Shown here: piece by piece, positions 16,834-25,377 of the stretch
Layout: each line of letters begins with the position of its first letter
Position numbering within the stretch: position 1 is the first letter of the stretch
Source of the DNA: Methylobacter sp.
Lineage (GTDB): Bacteria; Pseudomonadota; Gammaproteobacteria; Methylococcales; Methylomonadaceae
Assembly: GCA_004299305.1 (NCBI GenBank)
Contig: SCPZ01000083.1
Span: 1 to 54,062 of the forward strand
Length of the DNA: 54,062 nt
Direction of reading: 5' to 3'
Made by a program: the position numbers and the translations under genes
The notes under the pieces: model-generated
What the model was told of the DNA's origin: nothing
Databases searched by the model: none
What the model saw: only the letters and a program-made list of their open reading frames with translations

Positions 16834-17394
16834 CTAATTTTGGGCTTTCAGTGCTGACCGCCATGCTTGTAGCTTTTGTTCATAGGAAAGAGATGCATGT
16901 GCCGGGCTGGTGGACGGTAGGCGTATGTAGCAAATAGGAACGGCGCTGACGGTAGGCAAGACATGTTGGCGGTACGCCGATTCTGCTTTTGCCCCATTGA
17001 AGAAAACCGTATGGATATTTGTATGCGTAAGAAAGAAGCTCTGAAAGTCATTTACAGTGATGGAGTTAGCATCAATTTTGGCATCCAGACTACCGACTCG
17101 CGTGCATGACTGCAATACATCCCAGAGTGCGATGTGGGCTGCTTTCAGTTCGTGTAGCCGGGTCTCATAAGAGCAGTCAGGATCAAAGCCGAGTAATTCA
17201 CCCATAATTTTCCAGAAGACATTATGGCGATTTGCATAGTATTGACTCGCCGTCAAAGATTTCTGTCCCGGCATGCTGCCTAAAATCAATATTTTTGCAT
17301 TCCAATCGGCGATAGGTTCGAAGCAGAAAAGTGTTTTTGTCATGAGGCTCGGCGTGGTGGGTGGGGCGGCTTGAGCGACTTTGTTAGATTGCAT
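16834..17394 (-). CDS. Uracil/hypoxanthine-DNA glycosylase family protein
   Basis: 186 residues as read from the first ATG. The core ILILGSMPGQKSLTASQYYA with HNVFWKIMGELLGF is the motif of the hypoxanthine (deoxyinosine)-DNA glycosylase branch of the uracil-DNA glycosylase superfamily. LWDVLQSCTRVGSLDAKI and IRLPSTSPAHA complete the active site. Such enzymes excise deaminated bases. An internal ATG at 17343 would give a more typical start just before the domain (TKTLFCFEPIADW); neither start has a clear ribosome site. It is convergent with corA, with only 30 bases between stops. Confidence 0.85.
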   Translation of the reverse strand: MQSNKVAQAAPPTTPSLMTKTLFCFEPIADWNAKILILGSMPGQKSLTASQYYANRHNVFWKIMGELLGFDPDCSYETRLHELKAAHIALWDVLQSCTRVGSLDAKIDANSITVNDFQSFFLTHTNIHTVFFNGAKAESAYRQHVLPTVSAVPICYIRLPSTSPAHASLSYEQKLQAWRSALKAQN

Positions 17395-17449
17395 TGTTTG
17401 TTTGGCATTGTATTGTCGTGGAATTATCTTTGAGGCTAGTCAAAATATT

Positions 17450-17479
17450 TTGCTCTTATTATATTTTTAGTGCTATTAT
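17450..17479 (+). promoter_or_regulatory. Probable promoter of the cold-shock gene (extended -10)
   Basis: TGCTATTAT at 17471-17479 is an extended -10 element (TGn plus TATTAT), with TTGCTC 18 nt upstream as a weak -35. It leaves an about 90-nt leader containing a small CGCCGA/TTGGCG hairpin (about 17530-17550) followed by a T-run. Cold-shock leaders often regulate translation through structure. Confidence 0.45.
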
Positions 17480-17574
17480 CTGTCCAAGTTAACAGTTTGA
17501 GCCAGCTTTAATTGTAGAGTTGGGATTTGTAACGCCGATATAAAGTTGGCGAATTTTTTAAGTAAGAGTGTGAT

Positions 17575-17784
17575 ATGTCAGAGCAAGTTGTAGGTACCGT
17601 TAAGTGGTTCAATGATGAAAAAGGTTTTGGATTTATTGAGCAAGAAGGTGGAAAAGACGTTTTTGTTCACCATAGCGCAATTAACGGCGCTGGCCGCAAG
17701 ACCTTGAGGGAAGGTCAAAAAGTTACTATGGAAGTAACTCAAGGCCAAAAGGGTCCGCAAGCTGAGAATGTAACACCTGCATAA
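17575..17784 (+). CDS. Cold-shock protein (CspA family)
   Basis: 69 residues, the usual size. A single cold-shock domain binding single-stranded nucleic acid: [18 protein letters not shown] holds RNP1 (KGFGFI) and VFVHHSAI is RNP2. It acts as an RNA chaperone. Several paralogues usually occur per genome, so no specific csp letter is given. Monocistronic: its own promoter with long leader upstream and a hairpin 12 bases after the stop. Confidence 0.95.
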   Translation: MSEQVVGTVKWFNDEKGFGFIEQEGGKDVFVHHSAINGAGRKTLREGQKVTMEVTQGQKGPQAENVTPA

Positions 17785-17795
17785 CAACCTCATGA

Positions 17796-17832
17796 ACTTG
17801 GCCCCGGAATTTGATTGATTTTTGGGCCAAGT
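17796..17832 (+). terminator. Hairpin downstream of the cold-shock gene
   Basis: ACTTGGCCC at 17796-17804 and GGGCCAAGT at 17824-17832 form a perfect 9-bp stem with a 19-nt loop containing a T-run. No strong T-tract follows, so it may terminate weakly or protect the 3' end of the csp mRNA. Confidence 0.5.
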
Positions 17833-18434
17833 CCTTACTTAGCTGTTTATTATAAGCTTTGAAAGATAAGAGTATGTGTAGCCAGGCTAAAAGTTTGTTT
17901 TTATGATGGATGGCAAATGCGCTTGATCTTTAAGGCAAAACAATCGTAACGCTTCTGGGCTTATGTATGAATAAGCTAGTCAAGTAATTGGCGGTTTTTT
18001 TCAAACTTTTGGAGAGATGACTTGCGGCTGGCTAATTGCGTTAGCGTCAGGTCTTGCGTTCGTATATTATCGTTTATTTATGTTGTCCCGCTTGTCATAA
18101 TCATGTCAAGCTTCAGCTAATCTATTCTTCTTAGTTATATCCTGTATAAAATCCTTCCTCTTGGAGCTATTGATGAGTGGGTTGGGTTTGAAGTGGTATT
18201 TTTATAAGTTCCTTTGTTTTTAATTGTTCCCTCATAGCGATGGTTGGAATTTCTGTCGCGGCGACTGTATGAGTTCTGGTGTATGTCTGTGTTTCTGCTT
18301 GGCTTTTGTTGGCTTAATTTGTTGGAAAAATAATCTGGTTAATGATGCGCTTTATTTGCTTGGTACGAGCGACTCTTAAGTCAGTGGTATTGGGAGTTAG
18401 ATAGGTTTGTATGGGAAATAATGAGGTGGGCGAT
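17833..18434. other. 600-base stretch without a clear gene
   Basis: Nothing convincing is encoded. The only coding hint is a 16-codon frame at 18173-18223 (MSGLGLKWYFYKFLCF) with GGAG 6 nt upstream and a TATAAA-like box before it, too short to call. The stretch is T-rich on the + strand. The promoter of the L,D-transpeptidase is presumably near its right end. Confidence 0.45.
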
Positions 18435-18917
18435 ATGCAGGATTATCTGGATATTTGTATCGCCAGTCAGCAGCTGACTATTTATGAGGGTGGGAGTGGA
18501 GTGCAGAGTTATCCTGTTTCTACTGCCAAAAAAGGTGCCGGCGAATTGATGGGTAGTGAATGCACTCCTACCGGCTGGCATAAGATCAGGGCCAAAATTG
18601 GTGCAGATCAACCATTAAACTCGGTTTTTGTCGGCAGACGCGCCACTGGTGAAATATACAGTGCCGAGCTGGGTAGGCAATATTTCCAGCGTGACTGGAT
18701 ATTAACCCGAATCCTTTGGTTGGGCGGCCTGGAGCCGGGCAAAAATCGTTACGGCAAAGTCGATACTGCTTGGCGATATATTTATATTCATGGTTGCCCT
18801 GAGCAATTAATGGATGGTAGCCCTCAATCGCACGGCTGTATACGCATGAAAAATGCTGATGTACTGGATTTGTTTGATAGGGTCAAAGCAGGGGTTAAAG
18901 TTTATATCCATGAGTAA
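18435..18917 (+). CDS. L,D-transpeptidase (YkuD domain)
   Basis: 160 residues. The catalytic block YIYIHGCPEQLMDG followed by GSPQSHGCIRMKNADVLDLF contains the conserved His and the Cys nucleophile of SHGCxR. The enzyme family cross-links peptidoglycan stems or attaches lipoproteins. No signal peptide is visible, which is unusual for an enzyme acting in the periplasm; cytosolic-looking members of this family are nevertheless common in gammaproteobacteria. The ATG at 18435 has GAGG 8 nt before it and is preferred over an in-frame ATG at 18411. truA follows 49 bases later. Confidence 0.88.
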   Translation: MQDYLDICIASQQLTIYEGGSGVQSYPVSTAKKGAGELMGSECTPTGWHKIRAKIGADQPLNSVFVGRRATGEIYSAELGRQYFQRDWILTRILWLGGLEPGKNRYGKVDTAWRYIYIHGCPEQLMDGSPQSHGCIRMKNADVLDLFDRVKAGVKVYIHE

Positions 18918-18966
18918 TTGTTTTTTTGCAAGCGTAAAGTTTTTGTATGATTCAAAGAAGGCTTGA

Positions 18967-19770
18967 ATGGCGCGTATCGTTTTAGGTATCGAATACGACG
19001 GTAGTGGTTTTTCGGGGTGGCAGTGGCAAACCCATCAGCGTAGTGTTCAGCAGGTGCTTGAGCAGGCGTTGTCAAGAGTCGCCAATCATCCGGTTGTCGT
19101 GCAGTGTGCGGGAAGAACCGATACCGGCGTTCATGCGCTTGAGCAGGTCGTGCATTTTGACGCAAAAATAGAGCGCGAGCTTCACGCTTGGATGCTGGGG
19201 GGTAACAGTAATTTGCCGGATGATGTCAGGATTACCTGGGTAAAGCGGGCGGTAGGTGATTTTCATGCCAGATATAGTGCTATTGCCCGCTTTTATCGCT
19301 ACATTATTCTTAATCGACCTATCAAATCGGCGTTATTACGTAAGCAAGTGACTTGGTATCACAACCCCTTGGATGCCGATAAAATGCATTTGGCTGCACA
19401 ACATCTGATCGGCAAGCATGACTTTTCTACGTTTCGGGCGCAAGGTTGTCAATCTAAAAGTCCTTGTCGGGCGATGTATTTTATTGATGTTTATCGGGAG
19501 GGCGATAAGGTCATTATGGATATCTCTGCGAACGCTTTTTTGCATCACATGGTTAGGAATATTGCTGGAGTGTTGATGGATATAGGCGCCGGAAAGCAGT
19601 CGGTAAGTTGGACAAAAGAACTGCTCGAGGTCAAAAGCCGCAAGCTGGGTGGAATCACGGCGCCTCCTGACGGCTTATATTTGGGGGCGGTTTATTATCC
19701 TGAACATTATGGCATTGCCAAGCATTCAGTGTTTGATAAATTGCCGCTTGATGCCAAACGACATGATTAA
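18967..19770 (+). CDS. truA: tRNA pseudouridine(38-40) synthase TruA
   Basis: 267 residues. It isomerises uridines 38-40 of the tRNA anticodon arm. The signature CAGRTDTGVHALEQVVHFD holds catalytic Asp52. Other marks: EYDGSGFSGWQWQ at the start, DDVRITWVKRA, ARFYRYIILNRP and FLHHMVRNIAGVLMDIGAG near the C-terminus. Full length. Starts shortly after the L,D-transpeptidase on the same strand. Confidence 0.97.
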   Translation: MARIVLGIEYDGSGFSGWQWQTHQRSVQQVLEQALSRVANHPVVVQCAGRTDTGVHALEQVVHFDAKIERELHAWMLGGNSNLPDDVRITWVKRAVGDFHARYSAIARFYRYIILNRPIKSALLRKQVTWYHNPLDADKMHLAAQHLIGKHDFSTFRAQGCQSKSPCRAMYFIDVYREGDKVIMDISANAFLHHMVRNIAGVLMDIGAGKQSVSWTKELLEVKSRKLGGITAPPDGLYLGAVYYPEHYGIAKHSVFDKLPLDAKRHD

Positions 19771-19881
19771 GAACATGTTTTAAGTGTTTGCTTGGAGACT
19801 GATAGAGCCTGCATTTTCTAAATGCGCTTTTCAATGACTGAAAAAACATCTACAATGGGCGGTTCTTAGGGGCTGTCTGCT

Positions 19882-19920
19882 CCTCCTTGCTTTACCATCT
19901 TTGAAGACAGAGATGGGAGG
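19882..19920 (+). promoter_or_regulatory. Structured 5' leader of the rpsF operon
   Basis: CCATCT (19895-19900) pairs with AGATGG (19911-19916), extended below by CCTC/GAGG (19882-19885 with 19917-19920) across a one-sided bulge. CTGTCT/AGACAG is an alternative pairing. An ACCCGAAAGG element follows just before the ribosome site. S6:S18 autoregulatory leaders are known upstream of rpsF in many bacteria; whether this matches that motif needs a covariance search. Confidence 0.35.
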
Positions 19921-19941
19921 CTTAACCCGAAAGGAAAAATC

Positions 19942-20400
19942 ATGCGACATTATGAAATTGTCTTTTTAGTTCATCCTGACCAGAGCTCTCAGGTTCCGGC
20001 GATGGTTGAACGTTATAAATCAACCATCGAAGCTACATCCGGTAAAATCCATCGTTTGGAAGACTGGGGTCGTAGACACTTGGCTTACCCCATCAATAAG
20101 ATTCATAAAGCACATTATGTGCTGATGAATGTCGAGTGCGATCAAGCGACTTTGGCAGAATTGGAAAGTGGCTTCCGTTTTAACGATGCCATTTTGCGTA
20201 GTATGACTCTATTGCAAAAAGCAGCTATCACCGAACCGTCTATCATTGCCACATCAACCGCCGAAGAAAATAAAGTGGCTGAATCAAGGGCTAAAGATGC
20301 AGCAGCCAGAGAAGCGGTAGCCGCGACAGACACCGATGATGAAGTTGATCTGGATGATATCGGCGAAGATTTTGATGCTGACGCACTCGCTTCTGAATAA
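19942..20400 (+). CDS. rpsF: 30S ribosomal protein S6
   Basis: 152 residues. The N-terminal about 100 residues are standard S6 ([39 protein letters not shown], then a MNVECD strand). S6 pairs with S18 on the 30S platform. The C-terminal about 45 residues form a low-complexity Ala/Glu/Asp tail ending [15 protein letters not shown], longer than the typical 95-135-residue S6. Good AAAGGA ribosome site. First gene of rpsF-rpsR-DUF2232-rplI. Confidence 0.97.
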   Translation: MRHYEIVFLVHPDQSSQVPAMVERYKSTIEATSGKIHRLEDWGRRHLAYPINKIHKAHYVLMNVECDQATLAELESGFRFNDAILRSMTLLQKAAITEPSIIATSTAEENKVAESRAKDAAAREAVAATDTDDEVDLDDIGEDFDADALASE

Positions 20401-20432
20401 AACTTTCAATACTTGAATTTACGAGAATTATT

Positions 20433-20660
20433 ATGGCACGTAACATTAGACGCAAAAAATTCTGCCGATTCAGTGCAGAAGGTGGAACAGAGATCGACTA
20501 TAAAGATCTGGATTTGTTGAGCGATTACATTACTGAAACCGGTAAAATAGTCCCTAGTCGTATTACAGGAACCAGCGCCAAATATCAAAGACAGTTAGGC
20601 GTTGCAATTAAACGTGCTCGTTTTATTGCGTTATTGCCTTTCTGCGACGCTCACAAATAA
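20433..20660 (+). CDS. rpsR: 30S ribosomal protein S18
   Basis: 75 residues, standard length. [12 protein letters not shown] at the start, [20 protein letters not shown] and [20 protein letters not shown] are diagnostic for S18, which binds S6 on the 30S platform. The Cys in KKFCRF suggests the zinc-independent common form with one Cys. Follows rpsF by 32 bases. Confidence 0.98.
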   Translation: MARNIRRKKFCRFSAEGGTEIDYKDLDLLSDYITETGKIVPSRITGTSAKYQRQLGVAIKRARFIALLPFCDAHK

Positions 20661-20675
20661 TACACTGGACGATCA

Positions 20676-21569
20676 GTGGGCTTTTTAGCTGAGTACATTA
20701 TGCGGGGGAGGATGCAAGCCATGATCGTGGCTTCGACTCTTGCAATGGTGTCACTGATCATGCCTCCGGTGAGTATAGTAAGTTCAGCCTCTGTTGCGCT
20801 CGTTACGTTAAGACGGGGAGCTATCGAGGGCTTAATTGTTTTGGCGTGTTCAACTGCGGTAGCAGGGATATTAGGTTTTCTCCTATTAGGTAATTATCAG
20901 TTTGTATTGCTTTATGGGATGGTGCTGTGGGTCCCGGTTTGGTTGATTTCAATCATATTAAGAGAAGGACGGTATTTATCTCTGGCGATTGAAGTTGCAG
21001 TGTTGCTCGGGGTTCTGGGGGTTATTGGTTTCTACCTCTATAATGCCGAGTTGGCAACGATGTGGAAAAATATACTTTCACAAATGGTGCCTCCGAATGC
21101 CCCTGTTGTAGATATTCAGCATACCTTGGACGTGCTTTCCCATTACATGACGGGCATAGTTGCTGCCGCATCAGTATTTGGTTTGCTGTTCGGCTTGTTT
21201 CTGGGGCGGTGGTGGCAAGCGTTGCTGTATAACCCCGGCGGGTTTAGGCAGGAGTTTTTGTCACTGACTACACATCCAAGGTTGGCAATAGGCAGTATTG
21301 TAGTGGTAGTTATTGCATCGTTAAGTTCCGGTGTGATTTCTGAGGTTTCATGGAATATCGCTATTTTGCTGTTTGTGTTGTACACATTTATTGGAACGTC
21401 AGTATTGCATACTGTATTTGCCTCGATGAAAATGGGACGGTATATAGTGCCGATGTTCTATATAACCTTGTTTTTGATACCCCATGCCATGCTGCCTGTT
21501 GCTTTAGTTGGACTAAGCGATACGTGGATGAACTTACGAAATAAAATTTCGAACCAACACACGTCTTGA
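20676..21569 (+). CDS. DUF2232 multi-spanning membrane protein
   Basis: 297 residues with about eight hydrophobic helices and no catalytic motif. Genes of this uncharacterised DUF2232 (YybS-like) family often sit between rpsR and rplI, exactly as here. The reading frame opens at a GTG (20676) giving GFLAEYIMRGRMQAMIVA, whose IMRGRMQA segment looks like the family N-terminus. A later ATG at 20721 has a better ribosome site (GGGGGAGGA), so the start is uncertain. Function unknown. Confidence 0.8.
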   Translation: MGFLAEYIMRGRMQAMIVASTLAMVSLIMPPVSIVSSASVALVTLRRGAIEGLIVLACSTAVAGILGFLLLGNYQFVLLYGMVLWVPVWLISIILREGRYLSLAIEVAVLLGVLGVIGFYLYNAELATMWKNILSQMVPPNAPVVDIQHTLDVLSHYMTGIVAAASVFGLLFGLFLGRWWQALLYNPGGFRQEFLSLTTHPRLAIGSIVVVVIASLSSGVISEVSWNIAILLFVLYTFIGTSVLHTVFASMKMGRYIVPMFYITLFLIPHAMLPVALVGLSDTWMNLRNKISNQHTS

Positions 21570-21615
21570 TGGCGTAAAAAATAGCCGGATAAAATCCGAA
21601 ATGAGGTAATAAAAG

Positions 21616-22065
21616 ATGGAAGTTATTCTTCTTGAAAAGATAGCAAACTTGGGTAACCTGGGCGATAAAGTCGTCATTAAATCAGGTTACGGTAGAAACT
21701 ATCTTGTTCCGTACGGTAAAGCCGTTGCTGCAACAGCTACTAAAATTGCCGAGTTTGAAGCGCGTCGCGCAGAACTTGAGAAAGCGGCAGCTGAAAAGCT
21801 GAGTGCGGCTCAAGCGCGTGCAACTGCATTAGGTAAGCTTGAAGTTGTCATTGCTCACAAAGCTGGTGATGAAGGAAAATTGTTCGGTTCAATAGGTACG
21901 CAAAATATCGCTGACGCTATTACTGAAGCAGGCGTTTTGGTTGAAAAGCATGAAATTCGTTTGCCTCAGGGTGTTATTCGTCAAATTGGCGAATACCAAA
22001 TCGACATTCATTGTCATACTGATGTTGTCGTAAAAATGCCTATTAAAATTGCTGCTGAAGCATAA
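21616..22065 (+). CDS. rplI: 50S ribosomal protein L9
   Basis: 149 residues, standard. N-terminal domain [19 protein letters not shown] with [13 protein letters not shown], then the long connecting helix ([17 protein letters not shown]) and C-terminal domain ([29 protein letters not shown]). L9 sits at the base of the L1 stalk. AGGTAAT precedes the ATG. A 7-nt-period repeat begins right after the stop. Confidence 0.98.
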   Translation: MEVILLEKIANLGNLGDKVVIKSGYGRNYLVPYGKAVAATATKIAEFEARRAELEKAAAEKLSAAQARATALGKLEVVIAHKAGDEGKLFGSIGTQNIADAITEAGVLVEKHEIRLPQGVIRQIGEYQIDIHCHTDVVVKMPIKIAAEA

Positions 22066-22068
22066 TTA

Positions 22069-22096
22069 AAGGTTCAAGGTAAAAAGGTAAAAGGTT
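22069..22096. repeat. Heptamer repeat, four AAGGTNN units
   Basis: AAGGTTC, AAGGTAA, AAGGTAA and AAGGTTG follow one another in perfect 7-nt phase between rplI and waaA. Same family as the larger array at 8966-9087. Confidence 0.8.
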
Positions 22097-22129
22097 GTAA
22101 GGATGCTTACAGCCTTGAGCCTGTCCGCT

Positions 22130-23389
22130 ATGCGAACTTTTTACTCCTGCCTTTTTTATCTGTTAATCCCCTTCATATTAATTCGCCTGGTCTGGCGAAG
22201 TCTTAAAGCTCCTGACTATCGATACCGATGGAACGAGCGGTTCGGTTTTTATAATAGAAAATTTGTTCAAGATGTTATTTGGTTTCACGCAGTTTCAGTG
22301 GGTGAGGCCGAGGCTTTATTTGCACTAGCTAAGCAAATACAGCGGCACTACCCTGATGCGGCCTTATTAATTACGACCACAACACCTACCGGATCCGCAC
22401 GGGTTAAAGCGGTGATGAAAGAAAGTGTGGTGCATGTTTATTTGCCATACGACATACCCGGCGCAGTCAATCGGTTTATGCAATGTTTCAAGCCGAGAAT
22501 AGCGGTCATCATGGAAACTGAAATATGGCCGAATCTGTTTGCCTGTTGCGGTAAAAATGAAATCCCTTTATATATTATCAATGCCCGCTTATCGGAAAAG
22601 TCAGCAAGAGGTTATCAAAAAATTTCAGCCCTTATTGCTCCGGCTTTAGCTCAGGTTAAGGTGATTGCGGCGCAAACACAGGATGATGCCAGCCGGTTTA
22701 TTGCTATTGGCGCCAAATCGGAAACAGTTAGAGTGTTAGGTAATATAAAGTTTGATATTGAAGTTTCAAATGAAATTATTGAGCAGGGCTTGCAGTTAAA
22801 AGTCGGTTTGTTTGGTGGCCGGTTCGTTTGGCTGATTGCCAGTACCCATAAAGATGAAGAAGCGATCTTTCTTGAAATCTATAAAAACATAAAGCAGGAA
22901 ATTCCTGAGTTATTACTGGTTATTGTGCCGCGACATCCCGAGCGTTTTGGTGAAGTAAGCAAACTGTGTGAGCTGTATCGGCTGGCTGTAGTGAGGCGTA
23001 CTTCCGGAGAAGCATGTCCTCGGCATATCGATGTTTATCTGGCCGATACGATGGGTGAGTTAAAGATGCTTTATGCAGCGGCTGATGCGGCATTTGTCGG
23101 CGGCAGCATGGTGCCTGTCGGAGGGCATAATATCCTTGAGGCTGCAACAGTGGGAACCCCGGTTTTGTTTGGTCCGTACATGGCGAATTTTAAAGACATA
23201 GCACAAGGAGTATTGCGCCAGAATGCGGCAGTACAGTGCCGGGATAGCAACGAAATAATCAGGGCGATCATTGCTTTGCACGCGAATTCTGCATACAGGC
23301 AGTCGTTAGCTGAAAAGGGCCGGGCATTTGTCCGGCAGAATCAGGGGGCGATTGCTAGGGTTTTTGGTCTTCTTGAGCAAGATATTTAA
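22130..23389 (+). CDS. waaA: 3-deoxy-D-manno-octulosonic acid transferase
   Basis: 419 residues. A GT-B glycosyltransferase adding Kdo to lipid A precursors at the inner membrane. It starts with a membrane anchor (TFYSCLFYLLIPFILIRLVW) followed by LKAPDYRYRWNERFGFY. Then come VIWFHAVSVGEAEAL (catalytic Glu), METEIWPNLF, and the nucleotide-binding GGSMVPVGGHNILEAATVG followed by FGPYMANF. The ATG at 22130 aligns with known WaaA N-termini; an in-frame ATG at 22103 would add nine residues over the repeat. Full length. Confidence 0.95.
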   Translation: MRTFYSCLFYLLIPFILIRLVWRSLKAPDYRYRWNERFGFYNRKFVQDVIWFHAVSVGEAEALFALAKQIQRHYPDAALLITTTTPTGSARVKAVMKESVVHVYLPYDIPGAVNRFMQCFKPRIAVIMETEIWPNLFACCGKNEIPLYIINARLSEKSARGYQKISALIAPALAQVKVIAAQTQDDASRFIAIGAKSETVRVLGNIKFDIEVSNEIIEQGLQLKVGLFGGRFVWLIASTHKDEEAIFLEIYKNIKQEIPELLLVIVPRHPERFGEVSKLCELYRLAVVRRTSGEACPRHIDVYLADTMGELKMLYAAADAAFVGGSMVPVGGHNILEAATVGTPVLFGPYMANFKDIAQGVLRQNAAVQCRDSNEIIRAIIALHANSAYRQSLAEKGRAFVRQNQGAIARVFGLLEQDI

Positions 23390-23575
23390 GTCTGCACATA
23401 TTATTCCTGCCCTGTACAACAGATTGCTGTTCGTTGTAAGCAAAGCGTTGTAACCAAGTAGTCGCTTTAGCGGCGTAGGCTTATTTAAATTTATTGTAAA
23501 TACGATATAAACTTTTGATAGCAAGAATGGCTAAATTTGTATTTCAATTCATCTGTGGTTGAATAGTTGCAGCGC

Positions 23576-24340
23576 TTATTGGTAATAGAAGTCGATTTGA
23601 TTAATAAGGCGTTGCAATGCAGTGTCAAGTTGATATGAGGGCCGCTTTATTTCACAGCCAACGCGGTTTATTTGTTTGGTGTGCTGGTAAGGAATGGTGA
23701 TGTTGTTGACTATTTCGAAACAGGCAATGTATATGCTTTCATCGGGTAGGATGATATTGCAATCAGTATGCAGTTCGCCAATAGTTGCAAAACAATGATC
23801 TTCAGTTTGATCGATATAGGATAGACCGGCGACACTAATATCAGCTACGTTAAAGTATTCGGCTTGATTTTTATATTGTATTTTAACGGGGGTGTTGATG
23901 GGTACTTTTACCCTGCGGGCATTTCTTCGTTGCACCCATTCTATGCTTTGGGGGATAGGCACTCTCAAGTTAAATATTGCGTCAATATCATGACCGCTTA
24001 GGTCATTTAGCATAAAGCTAATCGCTATGCCTTCAAAATTAGCGGTGGCTGTTAAGGTATTTTGCGCCAGCAAATCCTGATTGAATCGCTCGTTTTGGAA
24101 TCCGCCTAGAAAAATATGGCTGCCTTCGATGTAGGTAATCGTCGTTAGAAGTGTGCTTATCGCAAATTTCCCAGGAACTTTAATGGATAGTAAAACATTT
24201 TTTCTGAACAGGAGGTTTAGTTTGTTTCTGATGTCTTCTTGATTGACAATGGTGTAGTCGCTACAAGCATTGTCAATAATTGCTGATTCAGAGGAGGATT
24301 TATGATGCAGTGTGGTGTGACTTGATTGTGGTGTTAGCAT
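23576..24340 (-). CDS. PilZ-domain c-di-GMP-binding protein, YcgR-like
   Basis: 254 residues from the ATG at 24338-24340, chosen because GGAG lies 6 nt upstream; an ATG 15 bases earlier is in frame. The N-terminal about 110 residues resemble the YcgR flagellar-brake domain (RNKLNLLFRKNVLLSIKVP). The PilZ domain follows with the c-di-GMP motifs RRNARRVKVP (RxxxR) and VADISVAGLSYID (D-x-S-x-x-G). Such proteins slow motility or alter surface traits when c-di-GMP rises. It is convergent with waaA. No flagellar genes are in the window. Confidence 0.85.
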   Translation of the reverse strand: MLTPQSSHTTLHHKSSSESAIIDNACSDYTIVNQEDIRNKLNLLFRKNVLLSIKVPGKFAISTLLTTITYIEGSHIFLGGFQNERFNQDLLAQNTLTATANFEGIAISFMLNDLSGHDIDAIFNLRVPIPQSIEWVQRRNARRVKVPINTPVKIQYKNQAEYFNVADISVAGLSYIDQTEDHCFATIGELHTDCNIILPDESIYIACFEIVNNITIPYQHTKQINRVGCEIKRPSYQLDTALQRLINQIDFYYQ

Positions 24341-24826
24341 TGTGTGCTCCATCATATGCCTGATAAAGTGTATTAATGCCGTTATCTAAGCAATTATGTT
24401 GCCATAATTTGATTTAATATTTATTTCAAGCGCTTAATTTTTTCTTAAATTAAGTCCATATTGCAAAAGGCTTGTTTCGTCGATATGTAATTTTGGGATG
24501 CATTAAGCATGTGAAGTGGTGTTGAAATTTTGACAGCTAGCAATATGCTTGAAATCACCTTGCCAGAAAACAAATTATTTTCGTAACTACTCAGCAGGTA
24601 GAAAAATGGAACACAGATGGCTGAGTGGTTATAAGCATTCTATGCTTGCACACAGCAACAATCAGTGACTTAGTGTTTCTTTTCGTGGATGTGCCCAAGG
24701 TTCGATGGGTATTTATAACTCATTGATAATTATTGGAATTGTTATTTTGTTGTATTTTTATACAATTCAACAAAACACTAATAAAAACGGCAGGTAAGCG
24801 ATGAATAAAACAATCAATCCACAGAC

Positions 24827-24849
24827 TTATCCACAGGTTTTGTGAATAA
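24827..24849. promoter_or_regulatory. Inverted pair of DnaA-box 9-mers
   Basis: TTATCCACA at 24827-24835 is the strong E. coli DnaA box. TGTGAATAA at 24841-24849 is TTATTCACA on the other strand, also matching TTATNCACA. They face each other with a 5-nt gap. A third box lies at 25694. dnaA is not here, so this is more likely a titration or regulatory site than oriC. Confidence 0.4.
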
Positions 24850-24893
24850 CTAGTGGGAAGATGTTAATGGTTGCGATTGTGGTTGAATAGCAT

Positions 24894-24927
24894 TTCTCGT
24901 TCCCGCGTTGGCGGGCAGGAACGAGAA
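24894..24927 (-). terminator. Hairpin just past the host-attachment gene
   Basis: TTCTCGTTCC (24894-24903) and GGAACGAGAA (24918-24927) form a perfect 10-bp stem with extra CCGC/GCGG pairing inside. It starts 7 bases after the leftward stop codon at 24934. No clear T-tract. The TTCTCGTTCCC core recurs at 53721, so it may be a repeat-family member used as a 3' end. Confidence 0.45.
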
Positions 24928-24933
24928 GAGTTA

Positions 24934-25377
24934 TCAAAGATTCGGTAAAAATTCGGGGAGATGTTGGCGAATATCGGCAGCGCTCATTAAAGTGATGTCT
25001 TTATCGAGTTCGAAGCGAACCAGTTTTTTAACTTGGTCCGGCAGATTATTGCGTAGCAAGCCAAGAAAAGAGGGGGCGGCAATAATGAGTAGTTGTTCAA
25101 ACCGGTTTGCATTGTGCGCTTCTTCCAAATATTGGCTAATGTGATGCGCAAAAGTGTCGGCTTCGTGTTTTTTCGGATCGGTGGGTTGTTCAAAAGCGTG
25201 TCCGCCTGCGCCGGTGCTTTTGATCTTTCCCGGTAGGTCGGACGTCATTTCTCGGTCATGTAAACGGCCTTCCGTATGAGAAAAGTCTTCGATTTCCTCT
25301 AAAGGGGAAGACGGGGTGTCGGCAGTAAAAATGCGAGCACGCGTGCTGTCAGCCACGACTATCCAAGTTGATTTCAT
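24934..25377 (-). CDS. Host attachment family protein (PF10116-type)
   Basis: 147 residues. STWIVVADSTRARIFTAD at the N-terminus, then LHDREMTSDLPGKIKS, PKKHEADTFAHHISQYL and LLIIAAPSFLGLLR match the family named after an Agrobacterium protein required for attachment to host cells. The fold is related to eRF1/baeRF-like archaeo-eukaryotic release-factor domains, and true function in free-living bacteria is unknown. Good AGGAAAT ribosome site near the ATG. It is a single gene with a hairpin at its 3' end. Confidence 0.8.
   Translation of the reverse strand: MKSTWIVVADSTRARIFTADTPSSPLEEIEDFSHTEGRLHDREMTSDLPGKIKSTGAGGHAFEQPTDPKKHEADTFAHHISQYLEEAHNANRFEQLLIIAAPSFLGLLRNNLPDQVKKLVRFELDKDITLMSAADIRQHLPEFLPNL

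Larger units (their letters stand above)
24341..24933. other. AT-rich 590-base region with DnaA-box pair and hairpins
   Basis: No gene is convincing. A 14-codon frame at 24801-24845 (MNKTINPQTYPQVL) overlaps the DnaA boxes and is probably chance. An inverted repeat TTTTGTTG (24745-24752) / CAACAAAA (24768-24775) lies in an AT-rich promoter-like stretch. DnaA boxes and a stop-proximal hairpin are listed separately. Confidence 0.5.

Noticed and set aside
24801-24845. 14-codon leader peptide
   Set aside because: Overlaps the DnaA-box pair and ends without a downstream rightward gene; probably chance.
24341-24900. Chromosomal origin of replication
   Set aside because: AT-rich with two DnaA boxes, but no dnaA, dnaN, gidA or parAB nearby and too few boxes; kept only as a regulatory/titration candidate.
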